A stretch of DNA of 64,000 nt from Bacillota bacterium (GTDB lineage: Bacteria > Bacillota > Sulfobacillia > Sulfobacillales > Sulfobacillaceae). The notes under the pieces were generated by a model. It saw only the letters and a program-made list of their open reading frames with translations. It had not been told where the DNA came from and searched no databases. Shown here in pieces: positions 25,680-35,627 of this stretch (its first letter is position 1; each line of letters opens with the position of its first letter). The DNA lies in NCBI GenBank assembly GCA_023511625.1, contig JAIMBD010000009.1, positions 39,598 through 103,597 of the forward strand. Direction: 5' to 3'. A program made the translations under genes and the position numbers.

Positions 25680-28535
25680 TTACCGCGCCACCCGCGCCTC
25701 TGTTCGCTGCAAGTGGCGCGCCAAAAATTGGCCGGTGTACGAGGCGGGGCAGGCCATCACCGCTTCGGGCGGCCCTTCTGCCACCAGCCGGCCTCCCCCT
25801 TCCCCGCCCTCCGGGCCCAGGTCGATGATCCAGTCCGCGGTTTTGACGACATCCAGGTTATGCTCAATCACCAACACCGTATCCCCTTGATCCACCAGCT
25901 GCTGCAACACCTCCAACAGCTTGCGGATGTCGTCCGGGTGTAAACCGGTCGTCGGCTCGTCCAAGATGTAGAGCGTGCGTCCGTCGGAGCGGCGGGACAG
26001 TTCCGTGGCCAGTTTGACGCGCTGGGCCTCCCCCCCCGACAGGGTGGTGGCCGGCTGGCCGAGGCGGATGTACCCTAATCCCACCGCCTGCAAGGTCTTG
26101 AGCTTGCGCACCAGGCGGGGGTGGTGGCGGAAAAAGTCCACCGCCTCATCGACGGTCATGTCCAAGACCTCGGCGATGTTCTTGCCCCGATATTGCACCT
26201 CCAGCGTCTCCCGGCTGTACCGCCGACCTTTGCACACCTCGCAGGGCACGTAGACATCCGGCAGGAAATGCATCTCGATGCGCAAGATGCCGTCTCCCCG
26301 GCAGGCTTCGCACCGGCCCCCGCGCACGTTGAAGGAAAAGCGGCCCGGCGCGTACCCGCGCACCTTGGCCTCGTTGGACTGGGCGAAGATCTCCCGCACC
26401 AGGTCGAAGGCCCCGGTGTAGGTGGCGGGATTCGACCGCGGCGTGCGGCCGATAGGACTTTGATCGATGGCGATGACCTTGTCCAGCCATTCGGTGCCGG
26501 TGATACGCCGATGCTCGCCCACCCGTCGGCGGCGGGCGCCGTTGAGGCGGATCTCCAGGGCCTTGAGGAGGATGTCGTTGACCAAGGTCGACTTGCCAGA
26601 CCCGGAGACTCCCGTCACGACCACCAACATCCCGAGGGGGATGCGCACCGTCAGGTCCTTCAGGTTGTGTTCGCGCGCTCCCTCCACCACCAACCAACGG
26701 TCGGTCGCCACCCGCCGGCGAGCCGGCACCGGAATGGCTTCCAGTCCCGCCAGATAGCGGCCGGTGAGGCTCTCCGGACGCCGCATCACCTCTGCCGGGG
26801 TCCCGGCCGCCACCACCTGGCCCCCGTAGATCCCCGGCCCAGGGCCGATGTCGATCAGGTAGTCCGCCGCCAGCATCGTTTCCTCGTCGTGCTCGACCAC
26901 GATGACGGTGTTGCCGAGGTCGCGCAGTCGCTGGAGGGTTTGAATCAATTTGACGTTGTCGCGCTGGTGCAAGCCGATGGACGGCTCGTCGAGGATGTAC
27001 AGCACCCCCACCAACGATGCCCCGATCTGGGTGGCCAGACGGATGCGCTGGGCCTCTCCCCCCGACAACGAGGCGGCAGACCGCGCCAGGGTGAGGTACC
27101 CGAGGCCCACATCCACCAAAAATCCCAGCCGCTCCTGCAGCTCTTTGAGAATGGGACGGGCGATGACCGCCTCGCGCTCGCTCAACTCCAGGCTCAGAAG
27201 GAAGCGGCGGGCCGATTCGATGGACAGCTCCGTCAGGTCGGCGATGGACAGCCCTCCCACCGTCACGGCCAGCACTTCCGGCTTCAGGCGCTTGCCGCCG
27301 CACTTGGTACAGGGGCGCGAGGTCATGTACTCCTCCACCTCGGCCCGAGCGGTGTCGCTGCCGGCCTCGCGATAGCGCCGCTCTAAGATCGGGATGACGC
27401 CTGCGTAGCGCACCGTCATGGGCCGCCGCCCGAGCGGGCGGTGAAACCCGCCCTCTTCGGGAAAGGGCACCGGATCCGGGTATCCGTACAGCACGATACG
27501 CTGCGCCTCCGGCGACAACTCGCGCCAGGGACGGTCGGCCGGGATGCCGGCGGCCTCGAGGACACGTTCCAAGAGGTCCGAGTAAAAGCGCGTCGGCGCG
27601 CGGTAGAAGGGGGCCACGGCCCCCTCGCGCACGCTGAGTCCCGGATCGGGGATGATCAGGGCCGGGTCGAGCTCCATTTTGTAGCCGAGACCGGTGCATT
27701 CCGGACACGCCCCGTACGGCGCGTTGAAGGAAAACAGGCGCGGGCTCAATTCCTCCAAGGAGATGCCGCACTGTGGGCACGCCAGCTCGCGGGAGAATAC
27801 CTCGGCCTCGGGCGCCTCTGGCTCTCCCACCTCCACCACGCCGCCGGAGACCGCCAGCGCCTGCTCGATGGACTCCGCCAGGCGCGCCGTGGCCTCGGGC
27901 CGCACCACCACCCGGTCCACCACCACCGCGATGGAGTGCTTCAGGTTCTTCGCCAACTTGGGGGGCGACTCCAGTTCCACGAGTTGGCCGTCCACCCGCG
28001 CGCGCGTGAACCCCCGCCGGAAGAGATCGGCCAGCAAGCGGTCGTGCGACCCCTTGCGCCCCCGAACCAAGGGCGCCCGAATCTCCAGGCGCGTCCCCGC
28101 CGGCCGCGCCAACACGCGGTCCACCATCTGCTCCACCGTTTGCTGCCGGATCTCCTGCCCGCACTGAGGACAGTGCGGCCGCCCCACCCGCGCGTACAAC
28201 AGGCGGAGGTAGTCGTAGATCTCGGTCACGGTGCCTACGGTACTGCGCGGGTTGTGACTCGTCGTCTTCTGATCAATGGAGATGGCCGGGGATAACCCCT
28301 CGATGGCGTCGACATCGGGCTTGTTCATCTGACCGAGGAATTGGCGGGCATAGGAGGACAGAGACTCCACATAGCGCCGCTGGCCCTCGGCGTAGATGGT
28401 ATCAAAAGCCAGCGAGGATTTGCCTGAACCCGAAACGCCAGTAATGACCACCAGCTGGTCGCGGGGAATGTCCAGGGAAATGTTCTTGAGATTGTGCTGC
28501 CGGGCCCCCACCACCCGGATGACCGCCTTAGCCAT
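25680..28535 (-). CDS. uvrA: Excinuclease ABC subunit A
   Basis: Damage-sensing ABC ATPase dimer, 951 residues from the ATG at 28535, overlapping uvrB by 8 bases. First Walker [10 protein letters not shown] is at 33-41; the second ([13 protein letters not shown]) is near 645. Zinc-finger cysteines are seen in HCPQCG, CPQCG...CPECTG and CEACRGDG...CEVCKGRRY. Signature LSGGEAQR occurs twice. Starts with [16 protein letters not shown] as in all UvrA. Confidence 0.97.
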   Translation of the reverse strand: MAKAVIRVVGARQHNLKNISLDIPRDQLVVITGVSGSGKSSLAFDTIYAEGQRRYVESLSSYARQFLGQMNKPDVDAIEGLSPAISIDQKTTSHNPRSTVGTVTEIYDYLRLLYARVGRPHCPQCGQEIRQQTVEQMVDRVLARPAGTRLEIRAPLVRGRKGSHDRLLADLFRRGFTRARVDGQLVELESPPKLAKNLKHSIAVVVDRVVVRPEATARLAESIEQALAVSGGVVEVGEPEAPEAEVFSRELACPQCGISLEELSPRLFSFNAPYGACPECTGLGYKMELDPALIIPDPGLSVREGAVAPFYRAPTRFYSDLLERVLEAAGIPADRPWRELSPEAQRIVLYGYPDPVPFPEEGGFHRPLGRRPMTVRYAGVIPILERRYREAGSDTARAEVEEYMTSRPCTKCGGKRLKPEVLAVTVGGLSIADLTELSIESARRFLLSLELSEREAVIARPILKELQERLGFLVDVGLGYLTLARSAASLSGGEAQRIRLATQIGASLVGVLYILDEPSIGLHQRDNVKLIQTLQRLRDLGNTVIVVEHDEETMLAADYLIDIGPGPGIYGGQVVAAGTPAEVMRRPESLTGRYLAGLEAIPVPARRRVATDRWLVVEGAREHNLKDLTVRIPLGMLVVVTGVSGSGKSTLVNDILLKALEIRLNGARRRRVGEHRRITGTEWLDKVIAIDQSPIGRTPRSNPATYTGAFDLVREIFAQSNEAKVRGYAPGRFSFNVRGGRCEACRGDGILRIEMHFLPDVYVPCEVCKGRRYSRETLEVQYRGKNIAEVLDMTVDEAVDFFRHHPRLVRKLKTLQAVGLGYIRLGQPATTLSGGEAQRVKLATELSRRSDGRTLYILDEPTTGLHPDDIRKLLEVLQQLVDQGDTVLVIEHNLDVVKTADWIIDLGPEGGEGGGRLVAEGPPEAVMACPASYTGQFLARHLQRTEARVAR

Positions 28536-30576
28536 GCTTCTTGCGCCGTCCTCCGGCCACGGCTTGGACGGGGTGCTCGGCCTCCAGTTCCAACAACAGG
28601 TCGCGCAACATCGCCGCCCGCTCAAACTCCCAATTGCGGCTTGCCTCTTTCATCTCCTTGCGAATTTGCGCCGCCAGCTTGACCCGCTCGCGCGGGCTCA
28701 AGTCGGCCACCGAAGCCTTCTCCGGGCTCGGCTTGGCCTCGGACACCTGGCGCGTGGCTTGAATCACGTCGCGGATGGCCTTCTCAACCGTTTTAGGCAC
28801 GATCTGGTGCGCCTCGTTGTAGGCCTGTTGAATGGCTCGCCGGCGCTCGGTCTCGCGAATGGCAGCCGCCATCGAGTCCGTCACCCGGTCGGCGTACATG
28901 ATGACGGTGCCGGCCACGTTGCGGGCTGCCCGCCCGATGGTCTGGATGAGCGACGTCTCCGAACGCAGGTAGCCCTCCTTGTCGGCGTCCAGGATGGCCA
29001 CCAACCCCACCTCCGGCAGGTCTAGCCCCTCCCGCAAGAGGTTGATGCCGACCAAGACGTCAAACTCCCCAAGCCTCAGGTCGCGCAGGATAGCCATGCG
29101 CTCCAGAGCGTCGATGTCCGAGTGCAGGTACCGTACCCGCACGCCGCCTTCGCGCAGGTAGTCGGTCAGATCCTCGGCCATCTTCTTGGTCAGCGTGGTC
29201 ACCAGCACCCGAAGCCCCTGGTCGACGCGACGGCGGATCTCGCCCATCAAGTCGTCGATCTGGCCCTGGGTGGGCCGCACCTCGACCACCGGATCGAGGA
29301 GGCCCGTTGGGCGGACGATCTGCTCCACCACCTGCCCGGCCACTGACAGCTCGTAGGGGCCTGGCGTGGCCGACACGTAGATCACCTGACCCACCCGCGC
29401 CTCGAACTCCTCAAACGTCAGCGGACGGTTGTCGTAGGCCGACGGCAGCCTAAAGCCGTACTCGACTAGGTTGTCCTTGCGCGAGCGGTCCCCGGCGTAC
29501 ATCCCGCGGATCTGAGGCACCGCCACGTGCGACTCGTCGATGATGGTCAGAAAATCGTCGGGAAAGTAGTCGAGCAACGTAAACGGCGGCTCTCCTGGCC
29601 GGCGGCCCGTGAAGTGGCGCGAGTAGTTCTCGATCCCCGAGCAAAACCCCACCTCTTCCAGCATCTCGAGATCGTACTGGGTGCGCTGCTCGAGCCGTTG
29701 CGCCTCCAGCTCCTTGCCCTGGCGCCGGAGCTCCGCCAACCGCTCGGCCAGTTCGGCTCGGATCGAGGCCAACGCCGGCCCCAGCCGCCCGGGACCCATG
29801 ACGTAGTGGCTGGCCGGGTAGATGGCCACGTGCTCCCGTTCCCCCAAGACCTCACCGGTCAAGGGGTCGAATTCGCGGATGCGTTCGATCTCGTCGCCGA
29901 AGAGTTCCACCCGGATCGCCTGCTCGCTCTGGTTGGCCGGAAAGACCTCGATCACGTCGCCCCGCACCCGAAAGGTCCCGCGGACGAAATTGACGTCGTT
30001 GCGGGCGTACTGAATCTCCACCAGCTTGCGCAAGATGGCTTGGCGGTCCCGCTCCTGGCCCACCCGCAAGGAGAGCACCAGCGTCCGGTAATCCTCCGGC
30101 GAACCTAGACCGTAAATGCAAGAGACGCTCGCCACCACCACCACATCTCGCCGTTCCAACAGCGAGGAGGTGGCCGAGTGGCGCAGCTTGTCGATTTCGT
30201 CGTTGATCTGCGAATCCTTTTCGATGTAGAGGTCAGTCTGGGGGATGTACGCCTCCGGCTGATAGTAATCGTAATAGCTGACGAAATACTCGACGGCGTT
30301 GTAGGGAAAGAACGCCTTGAGCTCCCCGGCCAACTGCGCCGCCAACGTCTTATTAGGCGCAATGACCAAAGTCGGCCGGTTGACGGCTGCGATGACGTTG
30401 GCCATGGTAAACGTCTTCCCCGACCCGGTCACGCCCAAAAGCACTTGCCGCGGCACGCCCTGCCGAAGTCCATCCACCAGCGCGGCGATGGCCTTCGGCT
30501 GGTCCCCCGTCGGAGGATAGGGACTGACCAATTGAAATCGCCCTGGCATCGAAGCCGTGCCCGCCGCCTTCCCCAT
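28528..30576 (-). CDS. uvrB: Excinuclease ABC subunit B
   Basis: DEAD-like helicase that verifies damage and holds the DNA for UvrC, 682 residues. Walker A GVTGSGKT is at 48-55; the beta-hairpin region [12 protein letters not shown] near 95-108; Walker B DESH; helicase motif [12 protein letters not shown]-terminal UVR motif near 635-665. ATG after GGGAGGTCGGGT; an extended -10 promoter lies 48 bases upstream. First gene of uvrB-uvrA-uvrC. Confidence 0.97.
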   Translation of the reverse strand: MGKAAGTASMPGRFQLVSPYPPTGDQPKAIAALVDGLRQGVPRQVLLGVTGSGKTFTMANVIAAVNRPTLVIAPNKTLAAQLAGELKAFFPYNAVEYFVSYYDYYQPEAYIPQTDLYIEKDSQINDEIDKLRHSATSSLLERRDVVVVASVSCIYGLGSPEDYRTLVLSLRVGQERDRQAILRKLVEIQYARNDVNFVRGTFRVRGDVIEVFPANQSEQAIRVELFGDEIERIREFDPLTGEVLGEREHVAIYPASHYVMGPGRLGPALASIRAELAERLAELRRQGKELEAQRLEQRTQYDLEMLEEVGFCSGIENYSRHFTGRRPGEPPFTLLDYFPDDFLTIIDESHVAVPQIRGMYAGDRSRKDNLVEYGFRLPSAYDNRPLTFEEFEARVGQVIYVSATPGPYELSVAGQVVEQIVRPTGLLDPVVEVRPTQGQIDDLMGEIRRRVDQGLRVLVTTLTKKMAEDLTDYLREGGVRVRYLHSDIDALERMAILRDLRLGEFDVLVGINLLREGLDLPEVGLVAILDADKEGYLRSETSLIQTIGRAARNVAGTVIMYADRVTDSMAAAIRETERRRAIQQAYNEAHQIVPKTVEKAIRDVIQATRQVSEAKPSPEKASVADLSPRERVKLAAQIRKEMKEASRNWEFERAAMLRDLLLELEAEHPVQAVAGGRRKKHG

Positions 30577-30623
30577 ACCCGACCTCCCGCAAGCCTAACT
30601 CCGCCTCGGCTCACTGCGATCTC

Positions 30624-30632
30624 ATTATAACA
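30624..30632 (-). promoter_or_regulatory. Extended -10 promoter of the uvrB operon
   Basis: TGTTATAAT on the minus strand: a perfect TATAAT with the TGn extension, which explains the lack of a recognisable -35 hexamer 16-18 bases upstream. Transcription would start near 30617, giving a leader of about 40 bases. No LexA-type box was obvious beside it. Confidence 0.65.
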
Positions 30633-31318
30633 CCGGGCAGAAGGGAGCCTGGGGGCCGCCGCAAGGCCGGAAGAGAAGAGCAAACCGGCTTCACCCCTCC
30701 CTTCAGGACGGGACTCCCCCACCTGGCCCGGCCAGGGCACCCGCCGATCGCAGACGCCAGGGTTGCCCCGCGATCGGCGATCCCGCCGGCAAGGATCCTC
30801 GCCCGAGAACCTTCGGCTGCCAAAACGCGGCCGAGGCCCGTGCCCTTCGCGCGAGAGCCTTCAGCCCCGGGGCCGCCTAAGGCCTCCGAAGACACCTGCC
30901 TTAAAGCCCCGCGCCTTGAGCGAGAGAAGCCCGGGGGCCTGTCAGGGCACGAAGGAGCCAAGAGGGGACGGAGTTCTCCCACAAGGCTTGAAGAGCAGAT
31001 CTGAGTATCCGGCCCCCGCTCGCTGCGCTTCCCGTCCGCGCCGCCGGCCAAAGTCCCTTCGACGGGATCCGGCCAACTGACTGGAGCCCTGGGGGGGCAT
31101 CGGTAGCACGCGAAGTGGCGAGCCCGCGCCGACTACCGGCCCCGGCGTATGCAGGATGCCCCGTCGCTGCGCGAAGAAGCTGTCCCAGGCAGGTGGCGAC
31201 TTTCGTGGCCCGGTCGATCCCGTAGGGTCGTCCCGCGATTCCCCAACCACTTCCCAAACCACCGTCTTTGCGGGCTCAAGAGCGCCGACAATGCCCCCCA
31301 TCCATTCGGGGGCAGACG
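30633..31318. other. Long intergenic stretch between uvrB promoter and ftsX
   Basis: About 690 bases with no ORF that has a ribosome site or a recognisable product. A loosely repeated unit, CGAGARCCTTCRGC, appears at about 30804 and 30852, with a weaker copy at about 30920. Near 30690-30720 the minus strand reads CCCGTCC-TGAA-GGGAGGG, an imperfect hairpin like those at the ends of IS200/IS605 elements. The stretch may be a decayed insertion or a non-coding RNA; nothing firmer can be said. Confidence 0.4.
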
Positions 31319-32206
31319 TCACACTTTGAGGAAGCGGTGCACCGCGGCCCAGCTGCCGACGAACCCGATGGCGATGCCGCCGGCTCCGGTCACGGCTGCG
31401 GCATGGGCCAGCACCGCCGCGGGAGAGGCCAAGGGCCAAAACGGCAGCGCGCGGGCCGCAGCCGCCGCCACCCACCCGTAGCCGAGATCGGTGGCCAGAT
31501 CCGCCACCAACGCGCCGAGTAGGCCTAAGGCTACCCCCTCGAGTAGAAACGGCCAGCGGATGAACCAATCGGTGGCCCCGACCAGTTTCATCACCTGGAT
31601 TTCGCGCCGACGGGCGAAGACGGCCAACCGGATGGTGTTCATGATGATGACCACAGTGGCCAGCCCCAACAGCACCTCGATGGCGTACCCGGCCCAGGCC
31701 ACCACGCGCGCCGTCTCAGCCAGGCGCTGGGCCACCTCGCCTTGGTAGACCACGTTTTGGACGATGGGCTGGGCCGAAAATCGGCGCACCACGGCCGGGA
31801 TTTGGCTGACCTCTCGGGTGTAGACGTCATACCCGTCCAACAGCGGATTCGACTGGTTGATCAGCGCCACCAAGTCCTTTTCCTGCGGAAACTCCTGCTT
31901 TAGGGCTTGGGCCGCCTGCTCCTTGGTGAAAAACGCGATCTGCCGCACTTGCGGCCAGTGCTCGGCCGTGTGCAACAAAGCCATCTCCTGCGCGCGCGTG
32001 GCACTGGCGCGCACGAAGACCCGGACCTCCACCTGGCTCTGCAACACGCCGGTGATGTGGTCGAGGTTGAGCGACAGCACCAAGAAAAACGCCAGCACAA
32101 ACAACGAGAGGGCCACCGTCGAGACCGACGCCACCGTCATCCACCCGTTGCGCCACAGGTTTTGGCCCGCCTCGCGCACCAGGTACCACACGGTTCTAGG
32201 CTTCAT
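31319..32206 (-). CDS. ftsX: Cell-division protein FtsX
   Basis: Membrane partner of FtsE; in Gram-positives FtsEX activates peptidoglycan hydrolases at the septum or side wall. 295 residues from the ATG at 32206, overlapping ftsE by 11 bases. N-terminal helix about 25-48 (SVSTVALSLFVLAFFLVLSL), extracellular loop about 50-165, then three C-terminal helices typical of the FtsX permease fold (AVFARRREIQVMKLVGAT between). Ends VGSWAAVHRFLKV. Normal length and order. Confidence 0.95.
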   Translation of the reverse strand: MKPRTVWYLVREAGQNLWRNGWMTVASVSTVALSLFVLAFFLVLSLNLDHITGVLQSQVEVRVFVRASATRAQEMALLHTAEHWPQVRQIAFFTKEQAAQALKQEFPQEKDLVALINQSNPLLDGYDVYTREVSQIPAVVRRFSAQPIVQNVVYQGEVAQRLAETARVVAWAGYAIEVLLGLATVVIIMNTIRLAVFARRREIQVMKLVGATDWFIRWPFLLEGVALGLLGALVADLATDLGYGWVAAAAARALPFWPLASPAAVLAHAAAVTGAGGIAIGFVGSWAAVHRFLKV

Positions 32207-32882
32207 GGCTGTACGCCCCGCGCAAGTCGTCCCGCGCCACCTGCCCGCGGTCAAAGGCAATCACCCGTCGGCGCAACTGGTTGACCAATTCCCGCGCGTG
32301 CGTGGCCATCACCACGGTAGCGCCGCGGCGATTGACCTCGACAAAAATGCGGAGGATGTCGCGCGCCGTGTCGGGATCGAGATTGCCGGTCGGTTCGTCG
32401 GCGATGAGGTAGGGCGGATTGTTGGCCAGGGCCCGGGCGATCCCCACCCGCTGCTGCTCGCCCCCCGACAGCTGATGGGGATAGTAGTCGTGGCGGGCGC
32501 TCAGCCCCACCAATTCCAACAGTTGCGGCACCCGCTTTTTGATCTCCCGCGGGCTGGCCTCTACCACCTCCATGGCAAACGCCACGTTTTGGTAGACGGT
32601 GCGGTTGGGCAAGAGCTTGACGTCCTGAAAGACCACCCCGAGCTGCCGCCTCAGTTTAGGCACTTCGCGCGGGCGCATCGTGTTGAGGCAAAAATTATCT
32701 ACCCACACCGTCCCGGCAGTAGGCAGTTCCTCTCGGTAGAGGAGGCGGATGACGCTGGACTTGCCGGCTCCAGAAGGTCCCACGATAAACACGAACTCGC
32801 CGCGGTGGATGACCAGGCTGATGTCGGTCAAGGCTTGGTGGCCATTGGGGTAGCGCTTGCTGACGTGCTCCAGCCGAATCAT
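32196..32882 (-). CDS. ftsE: Cell-division ATP-binding protein FtsE
   Basis: ABC ATPase of 228 residues. Walker A GPSGAGKS 35-42, Q-loop VVFQDVKLL, signature LSGGEQQR, Walker B LIADEPTGNLDP, H-loop ATHA. ATG at 32882 after AAGGAGGAGGGC gives the standard start MIRLEHVSKRYPNG. A second in-frame ATG at 32936 also has a good site (GAGGAGGCAGGA) and would add 18 basic residues; I prefer the short form. Confidence 0.95.
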   Translation of the reverse strand: MIRLEHVSKRYPNGHQALTDISLVIHRGEFVFIVGPSGAGKSSVIRLLYREELPTAGTVWVDNFCLNTMRPREVPKLRRQLGVVFQDVKLLPNRTVYQNVAFAMEVVEASPREIKKRVPQLLELVGLSARHDYYPHQLSGGEQQRVGIARALANNPPYLIADEPTGNLDPDTARDILRIFVEVNRRGATVVMATHARELVNQLRRRVIAFDRGQVARDDLRGAYSHEA

Positions 32883-32955
32883 TGCCCTCCTCCTTCGGCG
32901 CGGTTCATGACCATTTACGACATCGGGGGCCAACATTCCTGCCTCCTCGCCAATG

Positions 32956-33792
32956 TCAGAAAAGCGGCTCGGGGGTGCCGGCCATCGGGTCCACTTGGCG
33001 CACGGCCAGTAGGAACACGGCGTAGGAGAGCGTTACCACGGCTAGACTCAACCACACGTTGAACCGAAGGCTGGCGTCATATAGCCCGTGGAGGGCAGCG
33101 GCCCCGAGCCACGCGCCGACGGCCCGCCCCCAACGCCCGTCCCGCGCCGCCCTGCCCCAAGCCCAGGCCACCGCCCCGGCCCACACGGCGTGCAAAAACG
33201 GCGTATACAGCGCCCGCGTGAGCGCCGTGACCACTCCTACGCCGCCCACGTGCTGGGAAATGTCGAGAAAGATGCCGCGCTGGACGTAGTCGATGTTCTC
33301 CACGGCCGAAAAACCCAGGCCCGACATGATGCCCAGCATCAAGTAGGCCGGCGGGCGCGGGGGGCGATGACGCAGGCGGTCCCACACCACCACTCCCCAG
33401 ATCCAAACCTGCTTAGCCCCTTCCTCCACCAGTCCGACACACAAAAAGGTGCTGGCGGCAGCCACGGGTAGGTGTGGCGAGCGGATGAACGGCCCCGCTC
33501 CCAGTCCCAAGGCGCCGCTTTCGAGCAGCGCCGCCAGCCCCGCCCCCACAGTGGCAGCAAAGAGGTAGGCCAGAAGGTCCACGGCCAGTGCCGTCGCCCC
33601 GAGCCGAAGATGCGCCATGCGCCGAAAGAGAAAGAACCAAAACAGGGAAAAGTAGACCATCATGCCTGCCACCACGTTGAAGCGAAAGGCCTCGAGCAGC
33701 ATCGGCACCACCGCCAGCAACAACAGTCCCCAATACTGGCGCGAGAACAGTGCCGCTCCCTCTGGTCTCGGCCGCGCTCCGCGTTCAGCCAC
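32956..33792 (-). CDS. PrsW-family intramembrane metalloprotease
   Basis: 278 residues with about eight hydrophobic helices. The family's three motifs are present: EExxK at E123-E124-K127 (GLVEEGAKQ), FxxxE at 161-165 (FSAVEN), and HxxxD near residue 240 (LHGLYDAS). In Bacillus, PrsW cuts the anti-sigma factor RsiW at site 1; here no sigma/anti-sigma pair adjoins, so the substrate is unknown. GTG at 33792 after GGGGAGGG. Divergent from ispH, 73 bases upstream of ftsE. Confidence 0.85.
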   Translation of the reverse strand: MAERGARPRPEGAALFSRQYWGLLLLAVVPMLLEAFRFNVVAGMMVYFSLFWFFLFRRMAHLRLGATALAVDLLAYLFAATVGAGLAALLESGALGLGAGPFIRSPHLPVAAASTFLCVGLVEEGAKQVWIWGVVVWDRLRHRPPRPPAYLMLGIMSGLGFSAVENIDYVQRGIFLDISQHVGGVGVVTALTRALYTPFLHAVWAGAVAWAWGRAARDGRWGRAVGAWLGAAALHGLYDASLRFNVWLSLAVVTLSYAVFLLAVRQVDPMAGTPEPLF

Positions 33793-33924
33793 CCCTATCC
33801 CTCCCCATCGGCCAGATTGGCCGCCTTTGCCCTCCACTATAGCCCATCCCAGCCGGCAGACGGCGTGATATGCTGGAAGCAAAGGCAACGGCACGGCTGG
33901 GCACCGCTGAAGGAGGGATGTCGC
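33793..33924. promoter_or_regulatory. Divergent promoter region prsW-like / ispH
   Basis: On the plus strand TGATATGCT (33866-33874) is an extended -10 for ispH. On the minus strand TATAGT (33836-33841) could serve the protease gene. Neither has a clear -35. Confidence 0.4.
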
Positions 33925-34800
33925 GTGGAGGTGGTCAAGATCACCCCGCGGGGATACTGTTACGGCGTAGTCGATGCCATCACCCTGGCCAAACGCGTGG
34001 CCCGGGATCCGGCGGTTCCCCGCCCCATCGTCGTCTTGGGCCAGATCGTGCACAACCAGCACGTCGTAGACGAGTTGGCGGCGTTAGGCATTCGCACCCT
34101 GGACGGGCGCGAAAGCCGCCAGGAGCTGTTAGACCGCGTGCCGAAGGGCGCCACCGTCATCTTCACGGCCCACGGCACGGCGCCGGAAGTGGTGGCAGAA
34201 GCGCGCCGCCGGGGATTTCACGTCGTCGACGCCACTTGCCCGGACGTCCTGAAGACCCATCGCCTCATCGCCGAAAAGGTGAAAGCCGGCTACACCATCC
34301 TGTACATCGGCCAACCCGGACACCCCGAACCGGAGGGAGCCATGGGAGTAGCCCCGCCCGACCGCATTTATCTCATCGCCCGGCCCGAAGACGTCGACCA
34401 GCTCGCCCTGGCCGAAGACACCCCCATCGCCGTCACCACCCAAACGACGTTGAGCCAATGGGACACCGCCGCCATCATCGAAGCCGTGTTGCGCCGATTC
34501 CCCCGGGCCGAAGTCTACAATGAGATTTGCCTGGCCACCCAACAGCGCCAAGAGGCCGCAGTGCGGGCGGCGGCCGACGTCGACATGGTGGTGGTGGTCG
34601 GCGATCCCCGCAGCAACAACACCAATCGCTTGGTGGAAGTGGTGCAGAAGGTGGCCGGAAAGCCGGCGGTGCGCGTCGGCCATGCCGACGAACTCGACCC
34701 CGCATGGTTTCGCGGCATGCGCCGGGTGGCCGTCACGGCCGGCTCCTCTACGCCTACTCCCCTCACTCGGGCCGTCATCGCCCGTTTAGAGACCTTTTAG
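33925..34800 (+). CDS. ispH: 4-hydroxy-3-methylbut-2-enyl diphosphate reductase
   Basis: Last step of the MEP pathway, giving IPP and DMAPP; an oxygen-sensitive [4Fe-4S] enzyme. 291 residues from a GTG at 33925 placed after AAGGAGGGATGTCGC. The three cluster cysteines are C12 (GYCYGV), C105 (ATCPDV) and C202 (NEICLAT); GHPEPEG carries the catalytic-region Glu, and GSSTPTPL is near the end. Supplies precursors for the polyprenyl synthase at the left of the window. Monocistronic, converging on mftE. Confidence 0.96.
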   Translation: MEVVKITPRGYCYGVVDAITLAKRVARDPAVPRPIVVLGQIVHNQHVVDELAALGIRTLDGRESRQELLDRVPKGATVIFTAHGTAPEVVAEARRRGFHVVDATCPDVLKTHRLIAEKVKAGYTILYIGQPGHPEPEGAMGVAPPDRIYLIARPEDVDQLALAEDTPIAVTTQTTLSQWDTAAIIEAVLRRFPRAEVYNEICLATQQRQEAAVRAAADVDMVVVVGDPRSNNTNRLVEVVQKVAGKPAVRVGHADELDPAWFRGMRRVAVTAGSSTPTPLTRAVIARLETF

Positions 34801-34803
34801 GGG

Positions 34804-34823
34804 TCCGAGGCCGCGACCTCGGA
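34804..34823. terminator. Hairpin between ispH and mftE
   Basis: TCCGAGG (34804-34810) pairs exactly with CCTCGGA (34817-34823) around a 6-base loop, just after the ispH stop and before the convergent mftE end. There is no T run on either strand, so it may be a weak or bidirectional terminator. Confidence 0.4.
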
Positions 34824-34875
34824 GCGCCCAGACCCGGAGCCCGCAAGTCGAGGCCCGGCATTCTCTGGCACCCAC

Positions 34876-35595
34876 CTAGCCCTGCGTCCACCGGCGCCAA
34901 TCGTCGGACACTGCATCGACCAAGGCCTGCCAGATGCGCGCACCCGCTTCGGCGGTGGCTTCCGAAGGACGACCGAGGACGCCGTTGGGGGTGTAGCGGT
35001 CGAGTCCCCACGCCACCACCCACGGGCCGGCAGGGGGGTCAACGTCTTGGGCTGGGTCGGGGGGGACGACGCCCAACTCCGGATACAGCGCCATCACCAG
35101 GGCAGTTTCCACAGCCCCCGCGTGGAGGTCCCGGTCCAGCTTCCACGGCACTCCTGCCCGGTCGAGGGCGGCCTCCCAATGGCGCGCCTGGGGCAACACC
35201 ACGAGGTGCAGGGCCTCCTGCGATTGAGCTGTGCCCTCGGCAGCGACGTGCTCGAGCACGTAGTTTCCCCCGTGTCCGTTCACGAGCGCTACCCAGCGCG
35301 CCCCGCAGGCCGCCACCCCCTCCACCAGGGCCTGCACCCAGGCCGCCAACAGCGCCGCCGGCACCGACAAGGTGCCAGGAAACCGCCGATGCTCCTGGGA
35401 GCAGCCGACCGTCACCGGCGGTGCCAACACGCCGCCGAACCGGTCGGCCAGCGCTTCCGCCAAGGCGATCGCGATCAGGGTATCGGTCGCCAAGGGCAGG
35501 TGTGGCCCGTGCTGTTCAAAGGACCCAATGGGAATCCACCCCCACGGCGCGGCCGTGGCCGCGCTGCGCCGCTGCACCCAAGCCCACGCCGCCAT
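34876..35595 (-). CDS. mftE: Mycofactocin precursor peptide peptidase MftE
   Basis: Creatininase-family metallopeptidase that releases the crosslinked Val-Tyr (AHDP) from MftC-modified MftA, cutting after the Gly of GVY. 239 residues. Metal ligands fit the family: E27, H29 and D38 (GSFEQHGPHLPLATD), H108 (NGHGGN) and E163 (HAGAVET). ATG after AAGGAGGGGAAAGGC, 32 bases from the SDR gene. Last gene of the mft operon. Context with mftA, B, C and F separates it from plain creatininases. Confidence 0.92.
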   Translation of the reverse strand: MAAWAWVQRRSAATAAPWGWIPIGSFEQHGPHLPLATDTLIAIALAEALADRFGGVLAPPVTVGCSQEHRRFPGTLSVPAALLAAWVQALVEGVAACGARWVALVNGHGGNYVLEHVAAEGTAQSQEALHLVVLPQARHWEAALDRAGVPWKLDRDLHAGAVETALVMALYPELGVVPPDPAQDVDPPAGPWVVAWGLDRYTPNGVLGRPSEATAEAGARIWQALVDAVSDDWRRWTQG

Positions 35596-35627
35596 GCCTT
35601 TCCCCTCCTTGGCGCTTGGCCTCTAGA

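Noticed and set aside
26146..28164. 672-residue minus-strand frame inside uvrA
   Set aside because: Alternative frame of uvrA, composed of Gly/Arg/Ala; uvrA itself is complete.
34876..35595. Creatinine amidohydrolase
   Set aside because: Same fold and metal ligands, but position in a cluster with mftA, B, C and F makes MftE the better call.
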